From NCBI RefSeq assembly GCF_035046505.1, contig NC_089829.1:27915109-27979108 (forward strand): DNA of 64,000 bases. Direction: 5' to 3'. Position 1 is the stretch's first letter, and the number at the start of each line of letters is the position of its first letter. The stretch is from Tiliqua scincoides (taxonomy: Eukaryota > Chordata > Lepidosauria > Squamata > Scincidae). Of this stretch, positions 51,791 to 60,612 are shown piece after piece. Below the pieces are notes generated by a model that saw nothing but the letters and a program-made list of their open reading frames with translations, was not told the origin of the DNA and ran no database searches. A program made the translations under genes and the position numbers.

Positions 51791-52663
51791 TTAGAGGGTA
51801 CACGCTCCTTTGATGTTTATAGGAACAAGCTTGTTCTCCAAAATGATCCCAAATTTCTCTTTCAGCGTTTTCTCCACCTCTTCATCTTTCAGGGTTGTGA
51901 ATTCTACCAGATCCATGTTTTCTTTGTAGTTATATTTTGTCTCGGAGAGTGTCCACCCAATCAAAGCACGAAATCCATCCGTGGTTTGGAGGGTACAGAC
52001 AGATTTTTTTGTAAACCAGAACTCAGGAGATGTTTGGAGATAGGAGCATTGGAATCGAAAATCTTCCACTGTCCGGGGTTCAAGGCTGAACAAATAGATT
52101 TTCCGGTGCTCCCTTTTTTCCAGGAGATCCAAGTTGGAGAAGCTTTGATTGGGAATGTATTGTTTCCGTCGAATTTTCTCGTAGTACCAAATGCCATTTT
52201 CTTCTGTGAAGCGGAAGATGCCAGGGGTTTGAGGTTGGTCTTTTCCAGAGACTAGCTCCATTGGTTGCCACATCTGGTAGGAGACACCAAAGCCGGCATC
52301 AACAATATAGGCTATGCCATCAATAATCACCTTGATGATAAGATGGGTCATTTGAGTGGCATATACATTCTGCTGGGCATTGTAGACATTGGCTCCCAAG
52401 ATGGTTGTGTTGTATCCCAGTTTCTTCAGAACCCAGGACAAGAGTTGATTGTTCTCCATACACCACCCTCCACGTTTTTTCTTCACAATTTTGTTGTAAA
52501 CTTGGTCCAAGTCCAATGTAATTGTTTCCCCACAGTGGATGCTGAGGTTTTCAAATGGGATGGCTCGTATATGGTGCTGGAAGATGGCAGTTAAGGTTTC
52601 CAAATCAGGTTTTTCATGAGGGCCTTTGTAGCCTGTTCTTGTGAAATATTCTTCAACGTTCAT
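51791..52663 (-). CDS. Arylamine N-acetyltransferase, complete coding exon (copy A)
   Basis: 290 aa, the usual vertebrate NAT length, with no intron in the coding part. The enzyme moves acetyl from acetyl-CoA to arylamine, hydrazine or N-hydroxyarylamine substrates in the cytosol by a cysteine ping-pong mechanism. The triad is visible: Cys68 in RGGWCMEN, His107 in MTHLIIKV, Asp122 in YIVDAGFG. Residues 125, 127 and 129 are Phe, Val, Tyr, nearer human NAT1 (Phe, Arg, Tyr) than NAT2 (three Ser). The start MNVEEYF is chosen because it aligns with family N-termini and because TTTTCCTTCCAG, a splice acceptor, ends 5 bases upstream. The open frame's earlier ATG lies in the intron. It is the downstream member of a tandem pair, about 4.2 kb from copy B. 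In birds this family is known as the pineal NAT isozymes. Confidence 0.95.
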   Translation of the reverse strand: MNVEEYFTRTGYKGPHEKPDLETLTAIFQHHIRAIPFENLSIHCGETITLDLDQVYNKIVKKKRGGWCMENNQLLSWVLKKLGYNTTILGANVYNAQQNVYATQMTHLIIKVIIDGIAYIVDAGFGVSYQMWQPMELVSGKDQPQTPGIFRFTEENGIWYYEKIRRKQYIPNQSFSNLDLLEKREHRKIYLFSLEPRTVEDFRFQCSYLQTSPEFWFTKKSVCTLQTTDGFRALIGWTLSETKYNYKENMDLVEFTTLKDEEVEKTLKEKFGIILENKLVPINIKGACTL

Positions 52664-52763
52664 ATTTCCTGGAAGGAAAACAATAAAAAAGTAATTTAAA
52701 AAATTATTGCAATGTGAAAAGATTTCACATGTTCTCCTACCACCATGTAGAATAGTCACTTTT

Positions 52764-54255
52764 CAATTTTGCAAGTGGAGGAAGACAGGTGTTAGGATCT
52801 ACTGAGCCATCCATGAAGGAGCTCCCTTTACAAAGCATCTGTGCAACTCTTGCAACTCCCTAAGCAACTGTTGTGTATTGTGAATTGGTTATTTGTAGGA
52901 CTTTGCTACCTAAATTGGGATAAAAGGTAGCTCCTTTGTGCAGCCCATGAATAATCCCAAATGCCAGAAATCCCTGGCATCTCTGGTTAATCTGTCTCTG
53001 GAAATAGCCTCCTCCTGAAGAATCATCACCACCCAGAATAGACATATTGGGAAAGGTATACTGCTGATCCAACTTGGTCTATGAAAGCTTTATACGTTCT
53101 GCATTTATATGATGGTCAACGGGAGGCTGGCTGGCTAGATCTGACCTGTCCTACCTGCCCCCCCTCGCAGTGACTCTACCACATTTGAATTAAGCAGTGG
53201 TGAAAATGTTCTTAGAATTCTCACATGTAAGGAAAAGGAAACAGTTTTCCAAAGCTGTGACAAAGCAATCTTTCAACACACACAAACCCAGCTCTCTGGA
53301 TTTTATGTGACATAATCGGAATATGAGCCCTGTAACTGGGCAGAGTTACAGTCTAATGCCGGCTAGCAATAATACAGCCTAACACTGTGTAAGGCCCAGT
53401 TGGTCCAATAAAACCATGCCATGTTAATTTTAGGAAAGAATTTGGAAAGAACTCTCCTCTGCATTACAGTGAAATTTGTAGTGCCAAAATAGGTTGGGAC
53501 GATGAAGTGGAATGCAGACCAACTTAAGATGGGTCACCTGGGAAGGGTATAACCCCCATTTCCTTCCTCAAGTTTTTTTTTTTTTTTTTGAGAGTGAAAG
53601 CAGGAAGGGGAAAACAGTAAAACAAGCATAGGTAGTAAACAAAATTAAGCAAGTTTCATCTGGAGTTGCCAATCCCTGCTCATAAAGGCTGGAGGTTACT
53701 GGCCTGGTCCATCTGCCTTCATAATTGGCAATGTTGTGCCATTTTCAACACTTTAAAGCCCTCTCAACTTCTTATTTACCTCAACCTTGTGATGATAGCT
53801 CACCCTGTTTGCCTTCCATTCAAGCAACTTGTCTACATTTTGATGTCCTCCAATTTATCCTAAAAATGTAGTATCTCATACAATTATTTCTCTTTAGTAG
53901 TATCTACAGGAATTTGGCAGCAATTCTATACATATTGACCTGGGAGTAAGTTCCACTGAACTCAGTGAGGCTTATGTCTGAGCAGATGTGTATAGGATTA
54001 CACCGTTAATCTCCAAGTCCTTCCTTTTGCAAATTGTGTGTGCAAAACACAATTTTTTTTTTTTTTGTGGGGGAGAGATCCTGTTAACTGATCCTTTACA
54101 ACCCCACATTTACATTTGTAAATGTTCATGTAAATGTACATTTGTGGGAATTTACAAGTCCACATTTTCTAATGATAGGTATCAGCAAAGTTTCTTCCAA
54201 AACTTGCAATCCTTATTAAAGAATTTTAAGGGTATTCTTCAAAAATAAAAAGGCA
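52764..54255 (-). other. Likely 5' UTR intron of NAT copy A
   Basis: No coding potential recognised. A T run is at 53573-53591. A short palindromic MITE lies at 53926-54006. Confidence 0.4.
53926..54006. mobile_element. Short palindromic MITE copy
   Basis: GGCAGCAATTCTATACATA ... GGGAGTAAGTTCCACTGAA ... CTCAGTGAGGCTTATGTCTG ... GTATAGGATTACACC. Diverged but folds back. Confidence 0.7.
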
Positions 54256-54261
54256 ACTTAC

Positions 54262-54375
54262 CTGTCCAAATGTTTTAACTGCTGCTTTCAGGAAGTTTGC
54301 AGTGTCTTTTTAGGAGGCAAAGTGAATGTAGAAAGTAGCACCTGCACTGTCTAGCAAGAGACAACCAGAATTTTG
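54262..54375 (-). other. Candidate 5' non-coding exon of NAT copy A
   Basis: On the - strand a perfect donor CAG|GTAAGT is formed at 54262/54261. The acceptor next to the NAT start lies 1.6 kb downstream in the right direction. Vertebrate NAT genes typically have non-coding first exons. The upstream edge is a guess, and no TATA box is evident. Confidence 0.35.
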
Positions 54376-54919
54376 CAACCAATTCTTCAGTTGCCCGTTT
54401 TTGTCTAATTTGGAATCGGGTTTTAAGAGCCCCGAGGGAACAGAGTACATCTGATGTATCTGCACATATTTCACTTCCACTGATCCATGAACTGATTAAA
54501 TTTCAGCTTCTTAACTTTGACAAGTCAGCTCTGTTTTCTGCAGGATTAAAATCAGGCTAGGCTGAATTCCTTGTACCTTGACTTGGAAGGGGGAGAGATA
54601 TTCCCATTAAGAGTGATGACAGTACACAGAACAGAAAAAATTGCAAGGCCTAAATAGAAAGAAAGCTGAAGTTTGTGTGTCTTGTGTGCAGGAGAGTTGT
54701 ATTTCTTCAAAGACCATTTTGAAAAAGGAGCTGATGATATCACATGGATGCGGGCTGTTCAAAGAAAAACTTTACAGGGTACAAAACATCTGTGGTTGAA
54801 TCTAGTAGGGGCAGAGGAGGGCATCGTGCGCCACCTTGTCCAATCCTCTGATAGCACAGGCCTACAAAATTGAGGGTCAGAAAAGTTTTTCCCGAACTTT
54901 ATGGTGGTTTGATATGAAT

Positions 54920-55152
54920 TTGGGATGCCGATTCCAAAAATGGCATCCGTTTTGGCCTATCACGTCTAGTTTTGGAGATATAGTATAGCCTCATTAGTGA
55001 ATGCTCCAAGCAGCTTCTTCATGAGGAAGCCATGGTGTAGGCTTCCTCATGAGGAAGCTGCTTGAACTATTCACTAAAGAGGCTATGCCGCCTCTCCAAA
55101 ACTAGACATGATAGGGCTAAATGGATGCCATTTTTTGAATCAGCACCCCAGA
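54920..55152. repeat. Long inverted repeat, 112-bp arms, 8-nt loop
   Basis: Left arm 54920-55031 and right arm 55040-55152 are imperfect reverse complements. Examples are ATGGCATCC facing GGATGCCAT, GTCTAGTTTTGGAGA facing CTCCAAAACTAGAC, and AGCAGCTTCTTCATGAGGAAGCC facing GGCTTCCTCATGAGGAAGCT (parts). The loop is ATGGTGTA. Mismatches are scattered. It could be a foldback MITE or a local inverted duplication. Family not known to me. Confidence 0.85.
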
Positions 55153-55159
55153 TGTACCC

Positions 55160-55960
55160 AGGAATTGGTGTAACGTTTAAGGAAGCAAAATGCGCGTTGG
55201 CCTGTGTAGTTATAAGGAGCCCAGCAGCCAAAGGGAGAGGTCGCTCTTCCTGGGGCTTAGGCTTCACAAGGGTGGCCTGGGAACGCTCAGGCAGACCCAT
55301 TGCCTTACTGTTACTGGACCCTAGCCTTGGAGGGGCAGGAATAGCCCCTCCATTTCGAAGGTCAAGCCAGAACCTCTATAACAACCAGAGGAGGATCCCC
55401 AAGGAAGGAGCCGCCCAGAGGCCTGAGGCAGAGTGGAACCACCTGAGAGCGCTGGGAGGCCTCACGGTGCCTGTGCAAGGGGAACAGCTAGGTGGACCAG
55501 AACTGCAAATAGGCAATCTGGACTGGGGTACCACCACGACCACTCGGCAACCATTTGAGGGGCTGGTTCCCAAGTAGCCTCGGAGGCACCCCCTAAACCC
55601 TGGGCTGCAAAGCCGAAGTTCTTACGAGAGCCCCAACATCTTACCTGGCTCTGCTTACACTGAGGGTAAGGCTTTTGGGGCTAGCCTTGATTCTGTGGAC
55701 TTACCTGTAGTCAGTGCACTTTGCATGCCCTACCTGTGTGGTTTGTGCCTTGCCTGGGAGCAAGGCACAGGTCCCTGTGAAAGAACAGAGACCTAATGAA
55801 TGTGAAGCACTTGACCCGAATAAACAGGCTTGGTCAAGACAGACATCGGTCTCTGTGGTTACTTCTGAAGCGGGGTAAGTGGAACTTGTCGTGAGTTGAC
55901 CCCAGACCATCTGTAGACCCTCTGGGGGGGGTGGCGGCGGGATCCCGTCATGGTGCAACA
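55160..55960 (+). other. Unclassified GC-rich block between the NAT genes
   Basis: GC content is clearly above its surroundings. A frame open over 55062-55577 (+) runs out of the hairpin's right arm into this block and does not resemble a known protein. AATAAA occurs at 55819. The block may be a fragment of a retroelement or an old processed insert, but I cannot assign a family or ends. Confidence 0.35.
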
Positions 55961-55989
55961 AAGCTAAACTAGGGATGTGAGGAACAAAG

Positions 55990-56336
55990 ACTGAGGAATT
56001 TGGCTCCAGATATGTCCCACATCTGTGAGGTTCTGTTCTGGAACCCCTGCAGTTAACTGAAACTGTGGATACCAGGGGATGCTCCCACCTTCTGGAGCTC
56101 CCTTTACCTTTGTGGGGTCTTCTGACCCTACATAGGGCTGCCAGCAGCCTCTGAGGAGCTCAGAATAGCTGTTTTGGCAAAAGAAAGAGGAAGTCACTTT
56201 TGGTTTTACAAAAAAACTGCAAGCGACTTGTTTTGGCCAAAATGGTAATTCTGAGCCCTGCGGAAGGGGCACATGGGGGGGGCACCAATCCACAGTTTAT
56301 GGATATGGGATCCATGGATATGCCCCCGCCCTGTAG
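55990..56336. mobile_element. Possible Tigger-like MITE
   Basis: 'gaggttctgttctggaaccc' near 56016 and 'gatatgggatccatggat' near 56302, ending CCCGCCCTGTAG, have the Tigger-like sub-terminal pattern seen at 15705. The left end is unclear. Confidence 0.45.
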
Positions 56337-56409
56337 TTTTATCAAATCTTTTCCCCTTTCCCTATCACATGCTTTGTGATAGTCTTGACCAAGATTCTTT
56401 AAATTATTG

Positions 56410-56655
56410 TTATTTATTAAGAATATTTATATACTGCTTTTCAACAAGAGTAGTTCACAAAGCGGTTTACATAGTAAAATAAAATCATATAGCTCCTGTC
56501 CCCAAAGTGCTCACAATCTAAAAAAAAAAAATACAGAAGAGACCCCAACAGTAGCTACTGGAAAAGACACCATGCTGGGGTGAAGAGAGATAGTTGCTCT
56601 TCCCCTACTAAATACCATAGAAAAGGACACCACTTAAAAAGGCGCATATTTGCCC
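56410..56655 (+). mobile_element. Squamate MIR-like/unclassified SINE
   Basis: 'atatttatatactgcttttc', 'aaagcggtttacatagtaaa', 'ctgtccccaaagtgctcaca', 'caccatgctggggtgaagag' and 'gttgctcttcccctactaaa' occur in this order in many squamate sequences I recall. It is diverged but nearly full length. Confidence 0.6.
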
Positions 56656-56750
56656 AGTTAGCAGGGAATTCGCATTGAATTTTGCTTTCATGAATCTTGA
56701 TAGCAAGTTAGGAACGAGTGACCCTTCTCCCACCACAAGAAATCAAAACT

Positions 56751-56756
56751 TTTATT
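56751..56756 (-). terminator. Poly(A) signal of upstream NAT gene
   Basis: TTTATT on +, AATAAA on -, 85 bases beyond the stop codon region of copy B at 56841. Good position for a short 3' UTR. Confidence 0.6.
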
Positions 56757-56840
56757 ACTTTCCTTAAAATTTCTCCATGGTTTCACTCAAGCCGCATCCT
56801 ACAAATCTTCGAAATTTTGTACTAGCCAAAACTACTCTAG

Positions 56841-57719
56841 TTAAAGCATTGTGTCTGAGCCTTTGTTAACGGGAACAAGCTTTCTCTCTAATCTTATGCT
56901 GAACCGTTCCTCCAGGGTTCTCTCCACTTCTTCGTCAGTAAGGGTAGTTCTTTCTACAAGATCCATGTTGTCCTTGTTATTATACCTGGTTTCAGTGAAT
57001 GTCCACCCTATCAATGCCTGAAAGCCAGTGGCAGTCTGGAGACTACAGATCGACTTCTTCACAAACAGGGAATCAGGGGCCGTTTGGAGATATAAAGACT
57101 GGGGTCGGAACTCTTCTATCGTCCGTGGCTGCAGGGTAAATGAGTAAACCTTTCTGCAGGTTTCATCTTCCACGGCATCAAAGAAAAGGGGTATGTTGTC
57201 TGGATTGACACTGCTCTGCTTGCGCTTGAATTTGTCAAGATACCACGTGCCATTGTCTTCGGTGAAGCGGAAGATGCCCGGCAACTGAGGTTGGTCCTTC
57301 CCAGAAACTAGTTTCATTGGCTCCCACATTTGATAAGCTAAACCAAATGCACCATCAACTATGTAGGCTTGGCTGTCAATAACGACTTTTAGCAGGAGGT
57401 GGTTGATGTCTTTATAATAGGTGTTTTGCTGAGGGTTGTATACATACCCTCCCAAAAGGCTAATCTCATAGCCCATGGTCTTCAAGGCCCAGAATAACAA
57501 GTAATTATTTTCCATGCACCACCCACCCCGGTTTTTTTTCACAATTTTCTCATAGATGGGTTCTAAATCAAGCTCCATGGTTTCGCCACAGTGTATGCTG
57601 AGATTTTCAAATGGCACAGATCGGATATGATGCACAAAGACGGCCGTTAAAGTTTCAAAATCAGATTTGTCTTGGGGGCCTTTGTAGGCAATCCTTGCAA
57701 AATATTCCTTAATGTTCAT
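56841..57719 (-). CDS. Arylamine N-acetyltransferase, complete coding exon (copy B)
   Basis: 292 aa, uninterrupted, and clearly homologous to copy A along its whole length. Triad: Cys68 in RGGWCMEN, His107 in INHLLLKV, Asp122 in YIVDGAFG. The usual order after Asp is Ala/Val-Gly-Phe-Gly; here it is Gly-Ala-Phe-Gly, an exchange right next to the catalytic Asp. Residues 125, 127 and 129 are Phe, Leu, Tyr, again NAT1-like. The start MNIKEYF matches the family. On the - strand the acceptor CTGCAG lies 20 bases upstream and uses a (CT)n microsatellite as its pyrimidine tract. It is the 5' member of the tandem pair, in the same orientation. It could be catalytically normal or shifted in substrate preference. 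Confidence 0.95.
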   Translation of the reverse strand: MNIKEYFARIAYKGPQDKSDFETLTAVFVHHIRSVPFENLSIHCGETMELDLEPIYEKIVKKNRGGWCMENNYLLFWALKTMGYEISLLGGYVYNPQQNTYYKDINHLLLKVVIDSQAYIVDGAFGLAYQMWEPMKLVSGKDQPQLPGIFRFTEDNGTWYLDKFKRKQSSVNPDNIPLFFDAVEDETCRKVYSFTLQPRTIEEFRPQSLYLQTAPDSLFVKKSICSLQTATGFQALIGWTFTETRYNNKDNMDLVERTTLTDEEVERTLEERFSIRLERKLVPVNKGSDTML

Positions 57720-57742
57720 GACAGTGCTGTTTTCCTCACCTG

Positions 57743-57770
57743 CAGAGAGAGAGAGAGAGAGAGAGAGAGA
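57743..57770. repeat. (GA)n microsatellite forming a splice-site pyrimidine tract
   Basis: About 14 GA units on +, (CT)n on -, directly before the acceptor of NAT copy B. Confidence 0.9.
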
Positions 57771-57779
57771 ACGTGAAAT

Positions 57780-58160
57780 GAAGGATTTGAATTATGTTGA
57801 TATTTCACTTTCCTTAGTCTCTCTTCTATTTCACACTTTAAGATGAACACAGTCTAGTCTTACAAGGCAAGTGCAAGGATTCACAAAGTGGCTGTAATCA
57901 AGAGAGCATGTGGGTAAATGTTTCTGTTCAACTTCAGCTTCCAAATGGCTCAGTGCCAACCTTCACATCTTGCTTTAAAATTTAGGGCTTAATGCCACTG
58001 AGTTGTAGCCTAAGGGTCACATGCAGAAATAAGGTGGTGAAACATGTGGTTGCACAAGCACCTGTGGAAGAAATGCACAGCTGTGAGATACTGACAGTGT
58101 TCATGCAATGTGCAAGTCTGTCCTCACATGGTCGACCCCTGTCGACTGAGCAGTGACATG
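57780..58160 (-). other. Likely 5' UTR intron of NAT copy B
   Basis: No exon or repeat recognised. Confidence 0.4.
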
Positions 58161-58164
58161 CCAG

Positions 58165-58295
58165 TTGCTTACACAGAAAGCTGCTTTATAGAGAGTCAGG
58201 ACTTGGCTCCATCCAGGTCAGTATTGTCAACACTGAATGGCAGCAGTTCTCCAGGATTGCAGACAGGGGTCTTTCCCAGTCTTACCTGGAGATTC
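58165..58295 (-). mobile_element. tRNA-derived SINE, antisense
   Basis: The reverse complement reads CTCCAGGTAAGACTGGGAAAG, GAGAACTGCTGCCATTCAGTG, CAATACTGACCTGGATGGAGC and AAGCAGCTTTC-like 3' end (pieces). It contains a fortuitous CAG|GTAAGA that mimics a splice donor. Confidence 0.8.
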
Positions 58296-58771
58296 CTTCT
58301 CTCCTAATATACACCAAAGCAGGCAGAAATACATAAGCCAATATTCATACAGTACACTTCTTACTTACAATATTTTCATTAACTATAATGAATTTAAATG
58401 ATCCTACCACTTTATCTCCAATTTCTACATCGCGGGAAAAACTCCAGCAAGCATTAATATCTGTATTATATTGTCGTTTTGCAAAATTCATTAAAGGCAA
58501 CCAGTTTGCTTCAAGAGCCTCACTCTGCATTTTTACTATCCCTTAATGTCTTCCATTAATTTTTCTGTTTCTGCTGCTTTCCACAGGATGCTAAAGTATT
58601 TTCCAGGCCTTCTGTGATGGTATTTTGCTTCAACCCCTTACAAAGAAGGGGCACTAGCATTTTTGTCACCTGGTGTAAGAGCTCATTGTGTCACCCCCAG
58701 GATGACACATACCTCTCATACCCTCTCATACCAGACCATGAAGAATTACAATATAGTACGTACAACCTAAA
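58296..58771. other. Intergenic/intronic, no gene seen
   Basis: AT-rich. Nothing recognised. Confidence 0.4.
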
Positions 58772-59292
58772 TGCAATGGCATCACTAGGGTTGGTGCTAC
58801 CGCCATTTATTTTTTTTAATATATATGTTGTTGAGGTCACTCAACAAATCAATAAGCAACAAAAAGCCAGTGACCAACTTGATGACACTCACACAACTGA
58901 GTAAGAGTTATAGTACTTGCTTTGAGACGTGGAAATGAGAGCTGATGCATACTAACACCTCATTGGTTCCCTGTTATGTTATAATAACACATCATTGGCT
59001 CTAAGAACAATCAGTCTCATTCAGTTTGGAGTTAGGGAAATCCACTTTTTGTTACATAAGACAGTTGAGTTTTCTTTTCTGGGTACTTAGCTATAACTTT
59101 TGATAGAATACAGACATTTCAACAGGGTTTGTTTCATAGCATTTTGCATTAAATTCTGCATCGGATGATATATAACATGATGGTATTATTTGAAAATACC
59201 AAGATTTCACAATTTTGGCTGGTAGTGGTGTCACCCCCACCCTGAGTGCATCGCCCGGTGCAGTCCACACCCCTCTAGCGACATCACTGCCC
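58772..59292. mobile_element. Possible TIR DNA transposon
   Basis: Left CAATGGCATCACTAGGG and right CCTCTAGCGACATCACTG are imperfect inverted repeats about 520 bp apart. Sequence at 58640-58700 ('ttgtcacctggtgtaagagc') may belong to a second related copy. No target duplication is seen. Confidence 0.4.
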
Positions 59293-59439
59293 TTGACTTT
59301 TGCCTTCTGTTGTGCATTACCTTGAGCGGTGTGCATTGCCTTGAGGGGTGTGCAGAAAGCAATGTAAAATATACACAATCTAACTAGATTGTCAAAACAA
59401 TGTTGATCCTCTGCAGAAAGTTGATCTGAACTGACTTAT

Positions 59440-59528
59440 AGTGCAGTCCTATGTCTATTTACTCAGAATTAAGTCCTGCTGTGTTCAATGGACTTTACTT
59501 CTAGGAAAGAGTGCATAGGATTGCAGTC
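59440..59528. mobile_element. Short palindromic MITE copy
   Basis: TAGTGCAGTCCTATGTC ... TTTACTCAGAATTAAGTCC ... GGACTTTACTTCTAGG ... CATAGGATTGCAGTC. Confidence 0.75.
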
Positions 59529-59683
59529 TTAGAGGAGCTGTATTAAATGTTTCCTCTCATTGAAATGCAACCAGAAGCCATTTTCCACCAGTACTCCTCT
59601 CCTCTTCCCCCCCCCCCCCCCGAGAAGACAGATTTGGTTTCGCTACCAGAAAGATTCTGGAACTTTACCAAAAAGCATACCTG

Positions 59684-59800
59684 AGCTGCAAAAGTGGACA
59701 ACCAGAGTATCCAACTGCTCTTTTTCTTTCAAAAAAAGATCAAAATAAGGGACTCCTGTTTCACTTGTGCTAGAAGTTCTTCTTTCTTCTTTCAAAGGAG
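59684..59800 (-). other. Candidate 5' non-coding exon of NAT copy B
   Basis: On the - strand, CTCAG|GTATGC at about 59684 is a plausible donor 2 kb upstream of the acceptor at 57740. Only the donor is visible. The upstream edge is arbitrary. Confidence 0.2.
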
Positions 59801-60122
59801 GAACTCCCTTCTGGAATCACCCCAACACTCCTCCTATTCCTTAGGCAAAGAATGTAACAGTGCAGAGAAGGTGGAGCTCTGAACTTGCATGACTTCATTT
59901 CTTGGAAATTGCATGACTTGGAAATAGAACAGAGTCTCCTTTATTTGTCCCAGTCTGGTTACTGTGTGATTTTTCTGAATCTCGTCTCTTTTAATTCGTG
60001 TGTGTGTTTATTTTTTCACATTTATATACCACCCTTCCTCCAAGGAGCTCAGGGTAGTGTATATGGTTCCCTCCCTCCTTTTGTCCTCACCTCACAACAG
60101 CCCTGCGAGGTAGGTAAAGCTA

Positions 60123-60134
60123 AGAGAGAGAGAC

Positions 60135-60197
<63 letters not shown>

Positions 60198-60254
60198 GTG
60201 TGTGAGAGTGAGTGAGTGAGTGTGTGTGTGTCTGTGTGTGTGTGTGTGTGTGTC
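60123..60254. repeat. Compound AG/TG microsatellite inside SINE
   Basis: Alternating (AG)n, (TG)n and GAGTGAGTGTGTG blocks, grown from the SINE's own 'gctgagagacag' segment. Confidence 0.9.
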
Positions 60255-60344
60255 TAGCCCAAGGTCACTCAGAAAGCTTCATGGCTGAACAGGGATTTGA
60301 ACCTGGATGTTCCAAGGTTCGGTCCAACTCTCAAACCACTATAC

Positions 60345-60612
60345 TGGTGGTTCACAAACTTTTTAGCATCTGGACGTGCCTAAAAAAAAAGTTTCACTTT
60401 TAGGACATGCCTAAAAAAAAAGTTTCACCAGCCGCTCAAGCCTCTGTGGCTATAATGGTGCTTAGGCAGCAGTGCTCCCCCAGTCCCGCAAGCAGCAGGT
60501 TGTTTAACCCTTGATGCACGTAGCCTAATCTGCCCAGTCAGTTTCGTGAGCCACCAAAAATTGGGTTGTGACCTCACTGGTGGGCCACAAACCCACAGTT
60601 TGGGAACCTCTG
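60345..60612. mobile_element. hAT-like MITE nested in CORE-SINE
   Basis: Left TGGTGGTTCACAAACTTTTT and right CAGTTTGGGAACCTCTG are inverted. Flanks CACTATAC (60337-60344) and CACTACAC (60613-60620) are the 8-bp target duplication with one mismatch, both being SINE sequence. A ~38-bp internal direct repeat (TGCCTAAAAAAAAAGTTTCAC, in part) lies near the left end. Confidence 0.88.

Noticed and set aside
55062-55577. 171-codon open frame on the + strand
   Set aside because: It starts inside the right arm of the long hairpin and runs through an unclassified GC-rich block. No recognisable domain.
58279-58288. Splice donor CAG|GTAAGA for NAT copy B
   Set aside because: It is part of the SINE consensus (CTCCAGGTA-GACTGGGAAAG) and appears in every sense copy of that SINE.
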